Source: G965203045 sp965203045
Lineage (GTDB): Bacteria; Pseudomonadota; Gammaproteobacteria; PS1; Pseudothioglobaceae
Direction of reading: 5' to 3'
Length of the DNA: 64,000 nucleotides
Assembly (NCBI GenBank): GCA_965203045.1
Contig: OZ241850.1
Span: 806,001-870,000 of the forward strand
In this document: piece by piece, positions 25,702 through 34,695 of the stretch
Numbering within the stretch: the first letter of the stretch is position 1
Layout of the letters: each line of letters begins with the position of its first letter
Notes under the pieces: model-generated
Told to the model about the DNA's origin: nothing
The model's input: the letters and a program-made list of their open reading frames with translations, nothing else
Databases searched by the model: none
Program-made: the position numbers and the translations under genes

Positions 25702-26271
25702 TTAGTTGATAAAATAATTAGCAGATATGATAACACCATGCCATAAATAAATATAAAAGGTCGAAGTAATACAGGTTCCACAAAGAACGCCAATTAATAT
25801 ATTACGTAGACTTACATTAATAATGGATAAAAAATAAATTAGCACGTTAATTGAAATACCGGGGATAAAACATAAACTAAAAATAATTGGTATTTCTTTA
25901 GTTTTAACCTTTTTTTCGTATTCAAGAATTTTTTGCGGAATTTTGAAATGTAGTTTATGAGCAAAATTATAAATAATAAAACAATAACAGAAAATTGCTA
26001 ATTGAATTGCCAAAAACACTTGCCACGGCGAAAATAAATACACTCCAGTAATAATAAAAGCAGTGCCTGGTATAAGTGTTAAGCCGCGTAAAACAAGAAT
26101 GATGGTATAAATAATAAAAGAGGTTAGGAAGTGTCTTCCGACTAAAAATTCTTTAATCATCGCTGGACTTAGAAAATCCTCGCGAACATAAGCATAAATC
26201 AGCAAAGCCACATTAGCAACTACAAATAAATAAAATAGATTTTTTTTGTGTTTGTTGCTCATATTAGTCAA
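25702..26271 (-). CDS. VTT/DedA-type (SNARE-associated) membrane protein
   Basis: The 189-residue integral membrane protein has about five hydrophobic segments. The region GLTLIPGTAFIITGVYLFSP followed later by CFIPGISINVLIYFLSI is the paired re-entrant pattern of the VTT/TVP38/DedA group. These proteins are linked to lipid (undecaprenyl phosphate or phospholipid) flipping, but the substrate is unknown here. A Met at residue 4 is an alternative start. It is directly followed by queA, probably on one transcript. Confidence 0.72.
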   Translation of the reverse strand: MTNMSNKHKKNLFYLFVVANVALLIYAYVREDFLSPAMIKEFLVGRHFLTSFIIYTIILVLRGLTLIPGTAFIITGVYLFSPWQVFLAIQLAIFCYCFIIYNFAHKLHFKIPQKILEYEKKVKTKEIPIIFSLCFIPGISINVLIYFLSIINVSLRNILIGVLCGTCITSTFYIYLWHGVIISANYFIN

Positions 26272-26313
26272 TAAAAGTTAAGTGATTTTACCTTTTTAGC
26301 AATTCACATAGCG

Positions 26314-26319
26314 TATAAT
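26314..26319 (+). promoter_or_regulatory. Candidate -10 box of rplY
   Basis: A TATAAT lies in the spacer upstream of rplY, implying an untranslated leader of roughly 55-60 bases. The -35 region is poorly defined. Confidence 0.4.
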
Positions 26320-26382
26320 CGCCTGCTAGCTGTTTGGTAGTAAAATACAAACACAATATTTGTTTAACATGGAGTTATACTG

Positions 26383-27078
26383 ATGAGTATTACTTTAAAA
26401 GCAATGCCAAGAGAAGATATAGGAAAGGGGGCTAGCCGACGCCTACGACGCGTTCACCAAATCCCAGCTATTATTTACGGGGCGGGAAAAGATACTAGCG
26501 CGGTGAGTTTAGATTTTTATGAGCTTAACTATTTATTACAGTTTGAGGAAAATATTTTTACCAGTGTTATTACTATTAAGCTTGGTAAAACTAGAGAATC
26601 GGTTATTATCAAAGATTTACAACGTCATCCCGCTAGCAATAATGCTCTACATATTGATTTGTTGCGCATTGATAAAACCCACAAACTAACAACAATGGTT
26701 CCGCTTGCTTTTACTAATCAAGAACAAAATCAAGCATTAAGATTGGGTGCTGTGCTTAATCAATTTATTGATAGTGTTGAGGTGGTGTGTCTTGCTCAAG
26801 ATTTACCTAATAATATTGAGGTTGATGTCAAGGATTTAGAGCTGGGAGATAGCCTCAGTTTGACTGACTTAAAAGTGCCCAAAGGTGTTGAAATTCGCGT
26901 CTTGATGCACGAGGATATTGAAGCATATAATCAAACTGTAGTAGCGGTAGCAGAAGCTAAGAAAATGGCTGAAATAGAGGAAGAAGAAGTGGCAACTAAA
27001 GTAGAGACAGAAGAAGAGACCACTGAAGTGGAAGAAAAAGAGGGTAAAGACAATAAAGAAGTTAAGACTGATAAATAA
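26383..27078 (+). CDS. rplY: 50S ribosomal protein L25/general stress protein Ctc
   Basis: L25 binds 5S rRNA. The 231-residue protein is the long Ctc-type form. Residues 1-95 are the 5S-binding domain (REDIGKGASRRLRR, IPAIIYGAGK). Residues 96-190 are the TL5-like beta domain with the DLPNNIEVDVKDLELGDSL signature. A strongly acidic Glu/Lys tail of about 40 residues follows. GGAG lies 8 bases before the ATG. It is followed by pth and ychF, a widespread gene order. Confidence 0.95.
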   Translation: MSITLKAMPREDIGKGASRRLRRVHQIPAIIYGAGKDTSAVSLDFYELNYLLQFEENIFTSVITIKLGKTRESVIIKDLQRHPASNNALHIDLLRIDKTHKLTTMVPLAFTNQEQNQALRLGAVLNQFIDSVEVVCLAQDLPNNIEVDVKDLELGDSLSLTDLKVPKGVEIRVLMHEDIEAYNQTVVAVAEAKKMAEIEEEEVATKVETEEETTEVEEKEGKDNKEVKTDK

Positions 27079-27083
27079 TAATA

Positions 27084-27659
27084 GTGATTAAATTAGTTAT
27101 TGGCCTAGGCAATAGTGGTGCTAACTATGAGCTTAATCGTCACAATATTGGCTTTATGTTTGTAGATTATTTAGCTACTAGAAGGGGCTTGACTTTTAAG
27201 GAAGATAAACGCTTTTACGCCCATATTTGCCAAGCAAATATTGTCGGTGAGACGGTTTATTTGTTAAAACCGCAAACCTTTGTTAATAATAGTGGTAAGG
27301 CGGTGTTAGCAGTGATGCAATTTTACAAAATCAAACCCGCAGAAACGTTGGTAGTACATGATGAACTTGACTTGCCTATTGATTGTGTAAAGCTAAAATT
27401 TGCTGGTGGCCATGCTGGGCATAATGGTATTAGAGATATTGCCAGCAAATTATCCAGCCAAGATTTTTACCGCCTTAGATTTGGTATTGGTCGTCCACAA
27501 AATGAAATGGAAATTACAGATTTTGTGTTACAAAATTTTAGTCAGTCGGAATTAGAAATTGTTAGTAAAAATTTAAAAATGGTAACAGAATTAATAACAG
27601 ATATTATTACTGATAATCACGCTGAAATAATGCAAAAACTACACACCAACAAGGAATAA
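27084..27659 (+). CDS. pth: Peptidyl-tRNA hydrolase
   Basis: It recycles peptidyl-tRNA released by stalled ribosomes. The 191-residue protein begins IKLVIGLGNSGANYELNRHNIGF, with the catalytic histidine in RHN. KPQTFVNNSG and HDELDLP also match the active site, as does GGHAGHNGIRDI. The start codon is GTG, 5 bases after rplY. It lies 2 bases before ychF. Confidence 0.97.
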   Translation: MIKLVIGLGNSGANYELNRHNIGFMFVDYLATRRGLTFKEDKRFYAHICQANIVGETVYLLKPQTFVNNSGKAVLAVMQFYKIKPAETLVVHDELDLPIDCVKLKFAGGHAGHNGIRDIASKLSSQDFYRLRFGIGRPQNEMEITDFVLQNFSQSELEIVSKNLKMVTELITDIITDNHAEIMQKLHTNKE

Positions 27660-27661
27660 TA

Positions 27662-28753
27662 ATGGCGTTACGCGCTGGCATAGTCGGGTTACCAAATGTA
27701 GGCAAGTCCACTTTATTCAACGCTCTTACTCAGTTAAATATAGAGGCGCAAAATTATCCATTTTGCACTATTGAACCTAATGTCGGTATAGTTGCAGTTG
27801 CCGATAAACGTTTAGATAAAATAGCAGATATTGTCAAGCCAACAAAAGTAGTGCCGACTAGTATGGAATTTTTAGATATTGCTGGTTTAGTAAAGGGCGC
27901 GTCTACCGGCGAGGGCTTGGGTAATCAGTTTTTAGACAATATTCGCCACACGGATGCTATTGTTCAAGTGGTACGTTGTTTTGACAATGATGATGTGGCA
28001 CATATTGAAGGTAAAATCGACCCCATTACCGATATAAATACCATTAATACCGAGCTGATGCTTGCTGACCTAACAAGTGTTGAAAAAGCCATTATCCGTA
28101 ATACTAAAATTAACAAAGCTGGCAATAAAGAGGCGCAAAAACAATGGTTAATCTTGGATAAAATCCATACCCAGCTTTCACAAGCCTTGTCGGTAAATAG
28201 TTTGAATTTAGGCATGGAGGCTACACCGATTTTAAAACAATTAGAACTACTAAGCGCAAAACCGGTGCTATATGTTGCAAATATAAATGAGTCTGACGCT
28301 ACTAGTAAATCTCACCTAACCGCTGTTGAAAATTATGCCAAGTCCCACAACTCCGTTGCAATAGCAATTTGTGCTGATATTGAAGCGGAAATTGCCCAAT
28401 TAAATGAAGATGAAAAAGCAGACTTTTTAGCTGAATTAGGGCATAGCCAGACTGGCTTAGATAGGCTAATCTTGGCAAGTTATCGATTATTAAATTTACA
28501 AACTTTTTTCACTGCGGGTAAAAAAGAAGTGCGCGCTTGGACTATTAAAAAAGGGGATAGCGCTCCAATTGCCGCCAGTAAAATTCACAGCGATTTTGAA
28601 AAAGGTTTTATTCGTGTTAATACCATAAGTTATAGCGATTTCATTACTTATAATGGTGAAAAAGGGGCTAGAGATGTTGGCAAACTAAGAGCAGAAGGTA
28701 AGGACTACATCGTTGAAGATGGAGATATTTTGCATTTTTTATTTAATGTTTGA
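27662..28753 (+). CDS. ychF: Redox-regulated ATPase YchF (OLA1-type)
   Basis: YchF is an Obg-related ribosome-associated P-loop protein that prefers ATP. The 363-residue protein has GLPNVGKSTLFNALT near the N-terminus, the DIAGLVKGASTGEGLGN switch region and an altered G4 region with NINESD. The C-terminal TGS domain has TFFTAGKKEVRAWTI and GFIRVNTISYSDF. Its position after pth is the most common arrangement in Proteobacteria. Confidence 0.97.
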   Translation: MALRAGIVGLPNVGKSTLFNALTQLNIEAQNYPFCTIEPNVGIVAVADKRLDKIADIVKPTKVVPTSMEFLDIAGLVKGASTGEGLGNQFLDNIRHTDAIVQVVRCFDNDDVAHIEGKIDPITDINTINTELMLADLTSVEKAIIRNTKINKAGNKEAQKQWLILDKIHTQLSQALSVNSLNLGMEATPILKQLELLSAKPVLYVANINESDATSKSHLTAVENYAKSHNSVAIAICADIEAEIAQLNEDEKADFLAELGHSQTGLDRLILASYRLLNLQTFFTAGKKEVRAWTIKKGDSAPIAASKIHSDFEKGFIRVNTISYSDFITYNGEKGARDVGKLRAEGKDYIVEDGDILHFLFNV

Positions 28754-28776
28754 ATTAGCAATAATCTCTGTTAGGT

Positions 28777-28782
28777 TATAAT
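28777..28782 (+). promoter_or_regulatory. Candidate -10 box of gpmI (leaderless type)
   Basis: TATAAT ends 8 bases before the gpmI ATG. TTAGCA at 28755-28760, 16 bases upstream, is a possible weak -35. Transcription would start at about the first base of the start codon. Confidence 0.45.
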
Positions 28783-28790
28783 GGTCGGGT

Positions 28791-30320
28791 ATGAATAAAC
28801 AAACCAAGTTACTCATTATTTTAGACGGTTGGGGTGAGTCCAAGAAGCATCAACATAATGCCATTGTCCAAGCAAAAACGCCTACCATAGATATGTTTAA
28901 AAGCACTTATGCGCATACACTTATTCATACTTCTGGTGGTAATGTAGGTTTGCCGGGTATGCAAATGGGCAATTCTGAGGTTGGACATCTTAATTTAGGC
29001 GCTGGACGAGTAGTTAAACAAGAATTTACCCGTATTAGTGATGATATTAGTAGTGGTGATTTTTTTAATAATCCTATTTTCAAAAACGCTCTTAATTACG
29101 CTAATGATAACAATAAAAGCGTGCATATTTTAGGTTTGATTTCCGACGGTGGTGTGCATGCGCATATTGACCATATTTTGGCAATGCTGACAATGGTGAA
29201 AAAGTATAATTGTCACCAAGTTTATATACATATTTTTACCGATGGTCGTGATTGCGCGCCCAAAAGCGCCAAAAAATACATCTCATTATTAGAGGATAAA
29301 ATCAGCCAATTAGGCATTGGACGTATTGCTTCGATAATTGGCAGATATTATGCAATGGACCGTGATAATCGCTGGAATAGAACGCGTCATGCTTATGATT
29401 TATTGCATAATTGTCGCGGACGTTTTTGTGCTGATAATGCTAGTGGCGCGGTGGATATGGCTTATGAACGTGGCGAATTAGATGAGTTTATCTCTGCCAC
29501 TACTATTGATAAAGCTGCGTGTATTAAAAAAGGTGATGTGATGATTTCGATGAATTATCGTGCTGACCGCATTCGTCAGTTAACTCAAGCATTTATTGAT
29601 GAAGATTTTCAAGGCTTTTCACGCGGCATTTTTACTCCAGTGCAGTTTGTCTGTCTTACTGAATACAAAAAATCATTCAACTTGCCCGTTGCCTACCCTA
29701 CCCAAAAACTAAATAATGTGCTTGGTAAATACATTTCTAATTTAGGGTTAACTCAGCTTAGAATTGCTGAGACTGAAAAATACGCCCATGTTACTTTTTT
29801 TCTAAACGGCGGAGTAGAGAAACCTTTTAATGGTGAGGATAGAATACTAATTCCGTCGCCTGATGTCCCTACCTATGACTGCCAGCCACAAATGAGCGCT
29901 TATGAACTCACAGACGAGTTAGTAAAAGCTATAAAGAGTAATAAGTATGACCTTATTATTTGTAATTATGCCAATACCGATATGGTGGGGCATAGCGGTA
30001 AATTAGATGCTGCTATTAGCGCTGTTGAAGCGGTAGACAATTGCCTAGCTAAGGTCTATGAGGTAGCTAAAAATACACAAGCGGAAATGATTATTACCGC
30101 CGACCATGGCAATGCTGAGATGATGTTTAATGAAAAAACATCCGAACCGCACACTGCCCATACTAATAACTTAGTACCACTGATTTTTGTAGGCAGAAAG
30201 GCGAAGTTAGCAGATATTGGCAGTGGTTCTTTATCTGATATTGCTCCGAGTTTATTGACTTTAATGGGTCTTGAAATACCAACGGAGATGACAGGAAAAC
30301 CCCTAATAAAACTTGATTGA
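28791..30320 (+). CDS. gpmI: 2,3-bisphosphoglycerate-independent phosphoglycerate mutase
   Basis: It interconverts 3- and 2-phosphoglycerate using two manganese ions. The 509-residue protein begins with LLIILDGWGES (metal-binding Asp). The phosphoserine motif GMQMGNSEVGHLNLGAGR lies near residue 60. HIFTDGRDCAPKS, YYAMDRDNRWNR and the metal ligands in NYANTDMVGHSG and TADHGNAE follow. Length is typical of the family. Confidence 0.97.
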   Translation: MNKQTKLLIILDGWGESKKHQHNAIVQAKTPTIDMFKSTYAHTLIHTSGGNVGLPGMQMGNSEVGHLNLGAGRVVKQEFTRISDDISSGDFFNNPIFKNALNYANDNNKSVHILGLISDGGVHAHIDHILAMLTMVKKYNCHQVYIHIFTDGRDCAPKSAKKYISLLEDKISQLGIGRIASIIGRYYAMDRDNRWNRTRHAYDLLHNCRGRFCADNASGAVDMAYERGELDEFISATTIDKAACIKKGDVMISMNYRADRIRQLTQAFIDEDFQGFSRGIFTPVQFVCLTEYKKSFNLPVAYPTQKLNNVLGKYISNLGLTQLRIAETEKYAHVTFFLNGGVEKPFNGEDRILIPSPDVPTYDCQPQMSAYELTDELVKAIKSNKYDLIICNYANTDMVGHSGKLDAAISAVEAVDNCLAKVYEVAKNTQAEMIITADHGNAEMMFNEKTSEPHTAHTNNLVPLIFVGRKAKLADIGSGSLSDIAPSLLTLMGLEIPTEMTGKPLIKLD

Positions 30321-30369
30321 GAGAAAAAATGCAAATAAAAACATTATCAAAAAAAATAGCATAGTTCGG

Positions 30370-30549
30370 ATGACACCACTTGCCAGAAAATATAGCACAA
30401 GAATGTTAGATATTATTAATCGCTATGGGCTTGGTTGGCTGGAATATAGTTTTGTTGGCCCTAAAATCGGTAAAATCTTACCCAAAATAAGCTATATTAG
30501 GAAATATCTGCTAATATTTTCATTGGTGCTGGCGTATATTAAACTATAA
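30370..30549 (+). pseudogene. Unrecognised 59-codon frame, possibly the 3' end of a decayed gene
   Basis: An ATG at 30370 gives 59 residues, with an arginine-rich start, then YGLGWLEYSFVGPKIGKILP and a final hydrophobic helix. A TTG at 30313 would extend it by 19 residues into the end of gpmI. In another frame an ATG at 30329 gives only 11 codons before a stop. The composition looks coding, and the sequence resembles a C-terminal tail of a larger membrane-associated protein, but I do not recognise the family. It may be a real small gene or a remnant. Confidence 0.35.
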
Positions 30550-30588
30550 CCACATTTTTGTGCATAACATTTGTAAATAGGAAAACTT

Positions 30589-31260
30589 ATGAGACAAGCA
30601 AACTTTATCGCCCCTTCAATACTTTCAGCTGATTTTGCTAAACTTGGTGCTGAAGTAGATAGTGTTTTAGATGCTGGTGCTGATATTGTTCATTTTGATG
30701 TAATGGATAATCATTATGTACCCAATTTAACCATAGGACCTCTAGTGTGCGATGCCTTAAGAAATCATGGCATTACTGCCCCGATTGATGTGCATTTAAT
30801 GGTAAAGCCAGTTGATAGAATCGTTCTAGATTTTGCTAAAGCTGGCGCAAGTTATATCACTTTTCACCCCGAAGCCAGTGAGCATATTGACAGGACTGTA
30901 GGGCTTATAAAAGAACAAGGTTGCAAAGCGGGCTTAGTATTTAATCCAGCAACACCTCTATCCCACTTAGACTATGTATTAGACAAATTAGATATGATAT
31001 TGCTAATGTCGGTAAATCCTGGTTTTGGTGGTCAATCTTTTATTCCTTCAACACTAGATAAATTAAAAGCGGTGCGTAAAATAATTGATAGCAATAATTT
31101 GAATATCCGTCTAGAAGTTGACGGCGGTGTCAAAATAGACAATATTAAACGAATTGCCAAAGCTGGAGCTGATACTTTTGTTGCTGGCAGTGCGATTTTT
31201 AATACCGATGATTATAGAACCACTATTGATGCAATGCGCAATGAACTTGGAGAAGTGTAA
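30589..31260 (+). CDS. rpe: Ribulose-phosphate 3-epimerase
   Basis: It interconverts ribulose-5-phosphate and xylulose-5-phosphate in the pentose phosphate and Calvin pathways. The 223-residue TIM barrel has APSILSADFAKLG, DIVHFDVMDNHYVPNLTIGP with the metal-binding His and Asp, VHLMVKPVDR, MSVNPGFGGQSFIP and EVDGGVKIDN. A TAGGAAAA ribosome-binding site precedes the ATG. A hairpin terminator follows its stop. Confidence 0.97.
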   Translation: MRQANFIAPSILSADFAKLGAEVDSVLDAGADIVHFDVMDNHYVPNLTIGPLVCDALRNHGITAPIDVHLMVKPVDRIVLDFAKAGASYITFHPEASEHIDRTVGLIKEQGCKAGLVFNPATPLSHLDYVLDKLDMILLMSVNPGFGGQSFIPSTLDKLKAVRKIIDSNNLNIRLEVDGGVKIDNIKRIAKAGADTFVAGSAIFNTDDYRTTIDAMRNELGEV

Positions 31261-31275
31261 TTTTTCCCAGTCAAT

Positions 31276-31307
31276 AAAAAAGAGGGCGTTTTGCCCTCTT
31301 TTATTTT
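31276..31307. terminator. Bidirectional intrinsic terminator between rpe and hsp20
   Basis: AGAGGGC (31281-31287) pairs with GCCCTCT (31293-31299) around a 5-base loop. An A-run lies on the left and a T-run on the right, so the hairpin can terminate transcription from both convergent genes. It is the clearest hairpin terminator seen in the window. Confidence 0.85.
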
Positions 31308-31319
31308 TCAAACCTAAAT

Positions 31320-31742
31320 TTACTTGACTTTAATATCAATTTGTTTGGGTTTTTGCGCTTCTGATTTAGGAATGACCAAATTTAGCACTCCTTGTGCATA
31401 CTCGGCGCCTACCTTGCTGCTATCAACTGCATGCGGCAGGGTAAAACTGCGCACAAAAGAACCATAGCTGCGTTCAACACGATGCTGCTTTTTATCCTTA
31501 ACCTCGGTTTTTTTCTCGCCTTTGATAGTTAAAACATCATTAACGATATTAACTTTAACATCGGCTTTTTTAACACCCGGTAACTCAGCCTTGATGCTAA
31601 ACTCGTTGTCGTTCTCATCAATATCAACCGCAGGTGTCCAATCCGAAGTTGCATAAACTGGGTCATCTCTTTTTGCCATTTTGTGATAACTGTCTAATAT
31701 ATCTTCAATCTCACTCAATGGCTTCCATACTGATATACTCAT
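31320..31742 (-). CDS. Small heat shock protein, Hsp20/alpha-crystallin family
   Basis: This ATP-independent holdase chaperone has 140 residues. The alpha-crystallin domain spans about residues 33-140. ENDNEFSIKAELPGVKKADV marks the first strands, VLTIKGEKK lies mid-domain and YAQGVLNLVIPKSE holds the GVLNL signature. The sequence ends with KQIDIKVK. A strong AAGGAGGA ribosome-binding site precedes the ATG, and a sigma-32-like promoter lies about 35-60 bases upstream. Confidence 0.95.
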   Translation of the reverse strand: MSISVWKPLSEIEDILDSYHKMAKRDDPVYATSDWTPAVDIDENDNEFSIKAELPGVKKADVKVNIVNDVLTIKGEKKTEVKDKKQHRVERSYGSFVRSFTLPHAVDSSKVGAEYAQGVLNLVIPKSEAQKPKQIDIKVK

Positions 31743-31776
31743 TTGTCCTCCTTATTATTTAGTATTTAATCTAAAT

Positions 31777-31802
31777 ATATGGATACTATGTCAATTTTCA
31801 AG
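31777..31802 (-). promoter_or_regulatory. Candidate heat-shock (sigma-32) promoter of hsp20
   Basis: Reading the minus strand, CTTGAAA (31796-31802) is followed after 11 bases by ATCCATAT (31777-31784). This is close to the RpoH consensus CTTGAAA-N11-16-CCCCATnT, with two mismatches in the first half of the -10. It is correctly placed upstream of a heat-shock chaperone gene. Confidence 0.55.
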
Positions 31803-31860
31803 CAAAAACCCTATAAAATATACACCTCTCAATTAGAAAACAGTTACACAAAAAACAAAA

Positions 31861-33753
31861 ATGGCGCAACAATACTATCCAATCATTGTAATTGGTGGTG
31901 GGCATGCTGGTACCGAAGCCGCGTTGGCAGCAGCAAGAATGGGTGTAAATACACTACTTTTAACCCATAATATTGATACTTTGGGTCAAATGAGTTGTAA
32001 TCCTTCTATTGGAGGAATAGGCAAAGGACATTTGGTAAAAGAAATTGATGCTATGGGCGGAATAATGGCAACAGCAGTTGACCATAGTGGCATTCAATTT
32101 CGTATTTTAAATGCTAGTAAGGGCGCTGCGGTTAGGGCAACTAGAGCTCAAGCCGATAGGGCTTTATACAAAGCTTATATTCGCCATACTTTGGAAAATC
32201 AATTAAGTTTGAGTCTATTTCAGCAAGCGGTTGAAGACTTAATCATTGATAACAATACTATAAAAGGCGTTATTACTCAGATGGGTTTGAAGTTTTATGC
32301 CGATAAAGTAATTCTTACCAGTGGGACTTTTTTAGGCGGAGTAATACATATCGGTCAACAAAATTACGGCGCTGGTAGAGCTGGCGACCCTCCCTCCAAT
32401 GGTTTAGCAGTTAAATTACGTAGCTATAACTTAGAGGTGGGTCGGTTAAAAACCGGCACGCCGCCAAGACTTGATAAACGCACTATTGATTTTAATAAAT
32501 TAGATATACAAAAAGGTGATGGGCAGGATGATGGCAACTTGGTGCCGATTTTTTCTTTTATGGGCAGTAGTGTGCAACACCCACAACAAATACCTTGTCA
32601 TATTACTTATACTAATGAGAAATCGCACAAAATAATCCGTAATAATATGCACCACTCACCAATGTTTAGTGGCAATATAGGCGCTAATGCTCCTAGATAT
32701 TGCCCTTCTATTGAGGATAAAGTGGTACGTTTTAGCAAACGCAGTAAACACCAAATTTTTGTAGAGCCCGAAGGGCTAACCAGTAATGAAATTTATCCCA
32801 ATGGTATCTCTACTAGCCTTCCTTTTGCAGTTCAAGAGCAATTTATACATTCTATTGTAGGTTTTGAAAACGCTAAAATTATTCGTCCCGGCTATGCTAT
32901 TGAATATGACTTTTTTGACCCCAGAAACTTAAAATCTAGTTTAGAAACTAAGGCGATTGATGGGTTGTTTTTTGCCGGACAAATCAACGGTACTACCGGT
33001 TATGAAGAGGCAGCGGCACAAGGTTTGCTGGCTGGCATTAACGCTGCCTTACAAATGCAAAATAAACCTAGCTGGACACCAAAAAGGAACGAAGCTTATA
33101 TCGGCGTTATGGTAGATGATTTAATCACAAAAGGTGTTAAAGAACCTTATCGGATGTTTACCTCAAGAGCTGAATATCGTTTGTCATTACGCGAGGATAA
33201 TGCTGATGAACGTTTAACACCCACCGCTCAAAAATTAGGTCTTGTTAGTGAGAAGCGCTATCAAACATTTTTGCAAAAATATAAAGCAGTTGCCAAAGAG
33301 AAAAAACGTTTACAATCTATTTGGATACAAAAAAATAACAATCAGGCGCAACAATTAATCGGCACTAAGTTAAACCGTCAATATTGCCTCGCTGATCTAT
33401 TAAAACGTCCTAATATTTGTTATAAAGATTTGGCAGTTTTGCCTCAAGCTCTACCACTGCTGGTAGACGAATCAGTTACCCAAGCCGTGCAAAACCAAAT
33501 CAAATATTCAGGCTATATTAGACGTCAGCAACAAGAGGTAGAAAAATATCAAAAAAACGCCAATACCAAATTACCGCAAAATTTCAACTACGCAACCATC
33601 GCTGCTTTGTCAGCAGAAGTAATAGAAAAACTTAACCAACAACAACCACAAACTCTCTATCAGGCTAGTCAAATTGAAGGTATTACTCCTGTATCACTTT
33701 CTATTTTATTAGTGTATCTAAAATCTAAAAAACTACTAAAATCTAAGTTTTAA
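31861..33753 (+). CDS. mnmG: tRNA uridine-34 carboxymethylaminomethyl synthase subunit MnmG
   Basis: With MnmE it modifies the wobble uridine of several tRNAs. The 630-residue FAD protein starts with the dinucleotide-binding IVIGGGHAGTEAALAAARMG, then NPSIGGIGKGHLVKEIDA. GDPPSNGLAVKLR, KTGTPPRLD and the catalytic-site FVEPEGL and GYAIEYDFFDP segments follow. The helical C-terminal MnmE-binding domain ends at residue 630. The 3' end overlaps plsY by 11 bases on the opposite strand. Confidence 0.97.
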   Translation: MAQQYYPIIVIGGGHAGTEAALAAARMGVNTLLLTHNIDTLGQMSCNPSIGGIGKGHLVKEIDAMGGIMATAVDHSGIQFRILNASKGAAVRATRAQADRALYKAYIRHTLENQLSLSLFQQAVEDLIIDNNTIKGVITQMGLKFYADKVILTSGTFLGGVIHIGQQNYGAGRAGDPPSNGLAVKLRSYNLEVGRLKTGTPPRLDKRTIDFNKLDIQKGDGQDDGNLVPIFSFMGSSVQHPQQIPCHITYTNEKSHKIIRNNMHHSPMFSGNIGANAPRYCPSIEDKVVRFSKRSKHQIFVEPEGLTSNEIYPNGISTSLPFAVQEQFIHSIVGFENAKIIRPGYAIEYDFFDPRNLKSSLETKAIDGLFFAGQINGTTGYEEAAAQGLLAGINAALQMQNKPSWTPKRNEAYIGVMVDDLITKGVKEPYRMFTSRAEYRLSLREDNADERLTPTAQKLGLVSEKRYQTFLQKYKAVAKEKKRLQSIWIQKNNNQAQQLIGTKLNRQYCLADLLKRPNICYKDLAVLPQALPLLVDESVTQAVQNQIKYSGYIRRQQQEVEKYQKNANTKLPQNFNYATIAALSAEVIEKLNQQQPQTLYQASQIEGITPVSLSILLVYLKSKKLLKSKF

Positions 33754-34327
33754 TATGGTCTTCGCCTTTATTAAGCAAATGCACAATATTATTTTTATGC
33801 CGCCAAAAAATCAATATCGCTAAAACAATAATTACATAAGTAGTAACTAAATTTTGAGTTATTAAGTAAAAATAAATAGGTGTTAATACTGTCATAATTA
33901 GTGCTGATAATGATGATATTTTTGATAATTTTGCTGCTAGAACCCAAGTTAAAGCACTACTCAAACCAACTGCAAAATCTAAACCAAACATTACGCCTAA
34001 AAAAGTAGCAACACCCTTGCCGCCTCTAAATTTAAACCACAAAGGATAAAGATGTCCTAAAAAAGCTGCAAGTCCTACTAAACTTGCCAGTGGCAAGTTA
34101 AACTGCAAAACTTGGGCTAAATACACTGGAATAAAGCCTTTTAAACTGTCGCTTAACAAGGTGATAATTGCCGCTTTTTTACCAGCAATTCTAAGTATAT
34201 TGGTAGCGCCTGGATTATTTGAACCCTGTGTTCTTGGGTCGGGTAGGCCCAATATCCTACAAATAATAACAGCAGTTGAAATTGAACCCAATAAATAAGC
34301 AAATATTAGCAAAAGGTAAAATAACAT
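33743..34327 (-). CDS. plsY: Glycerol-3-phosphate acyltransferase PlsY
   Basis: PlsY transfers acyl from acyl-phosphate to glycerol-3-phosphate, starting phospholipid synthesis. The 194-residue protein has about five membrane helices. Signature loops are LLGSISTAVIICR, the GSNNPGATNILRIAGKK motif and FRGGKGVATFLGVMFG. Its start lies only 14 bases from the divergently transcribed folB start, a common plsY-folB arrangement. Confidence 0.96.
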   Translation of the reverse strand: MLFYLLLIFAYLLGSISTAVIICRILGLPDPRTQGSNNPGATNILRIAGKKAAIITLLSDSLKGFIPVYLAQVLQFNLPLASLVGLAAFLGHLYPLWFKFRGGKGVATFLGVMFGLDFAVGLSSALTWVLAAKLSKISSLSALIMTVLTPIYFYLITQNLVTTYVIIVLAILIFWRHKNNIVHLLNKGEDHIKT

Positions 34328-34329
34328 AT

Positions 34330-34335
34330 TATAAT
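34330..34335 (+). promoter_or_regulatory. Candidate -10 box of folB (leaderless type)
   Basis: TATAAT lies entirely in the 14-base gap between the plsY and folB start codons, ending 6 bases before the folB ATG. TTAGCA at 34306-34311, inside plsY, is a possible -35 with an 18-base spacer. Any folB transcript from here has essentially no leader. Confidence 0.5.
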
Positions 34336-34341
34336 TTGGCT

Positions 34342-34695
34342 ATGAACGACATTGTTTTTATAAAAAATCTCAGAATTGATACTATTATCGGTATTTATGA
34401 CTGGGAACGCAATACCAAACAAACAATTAGTTTAGATATTGAAATGCTTAGCGATATTGACCCCGCTACTAAATCTGATGATATTAAAGATGCCCTAAAT
34501 TATAAAGCGGTTGCTAAGCGCCTAATTGGGTTTGTAGAGCAGAGTCGCTTTAATCTGGTAGAAACGCTAGCAGAAAAAATTGCTAACATCATTTTAACAG
34601 AGTTTGCAGTTCATACAGTGAAGCTCACGCTTAATAAAGGAAAAGCTCTTACTGGGGCCGACGGAGTTGGTGTCCGAATTAATAGAAGTAAATGA
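34342..34695 (+). CDS. folB: Dihydroneopterin aldolase
   Basis: FolB cleaves dihydroneopterin to 6-hydroxymethyl-dihydropterin in folate synthesis. The ATG at 34342 gives 117 residues starting MNDIVFIKNLRIDTIIGIYDWER, the family N-terminus. A longer frame from 34276 runs into the divergent plsY and is rejected. DALNYKAVAKR and the active-site lysine in LTLNKGKALTGADGVGVRI match the family. It overlaps folK by 4 bases and heads a six-gene overlapping operon. Confidence 0.96.
   Translation: MNDIVFIKNLRIDTIIGIYDWERNTKQTISLDIEMLSDIDPATKSDDIKDALNYKAVAKRLIGFVEQSRFNLVETLAEKIANIILTEFAVHTVKLTLNKGKALTGADGVGVRINRSK

Noticed and set aside
25701..25793. Longer queA with a hydrophobic N-terminal extension
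   Set aside because: The extra residues come from the overlapping upstream VTT gene in another frame; the family N-terminus starts at the ATG ending at 25700.
34276..34341. Longer folB starting inside plsY
   Set aside because: The extension is antisense to the plsY N-terminus and adds residues absent from dihydroneopterin aldolases.
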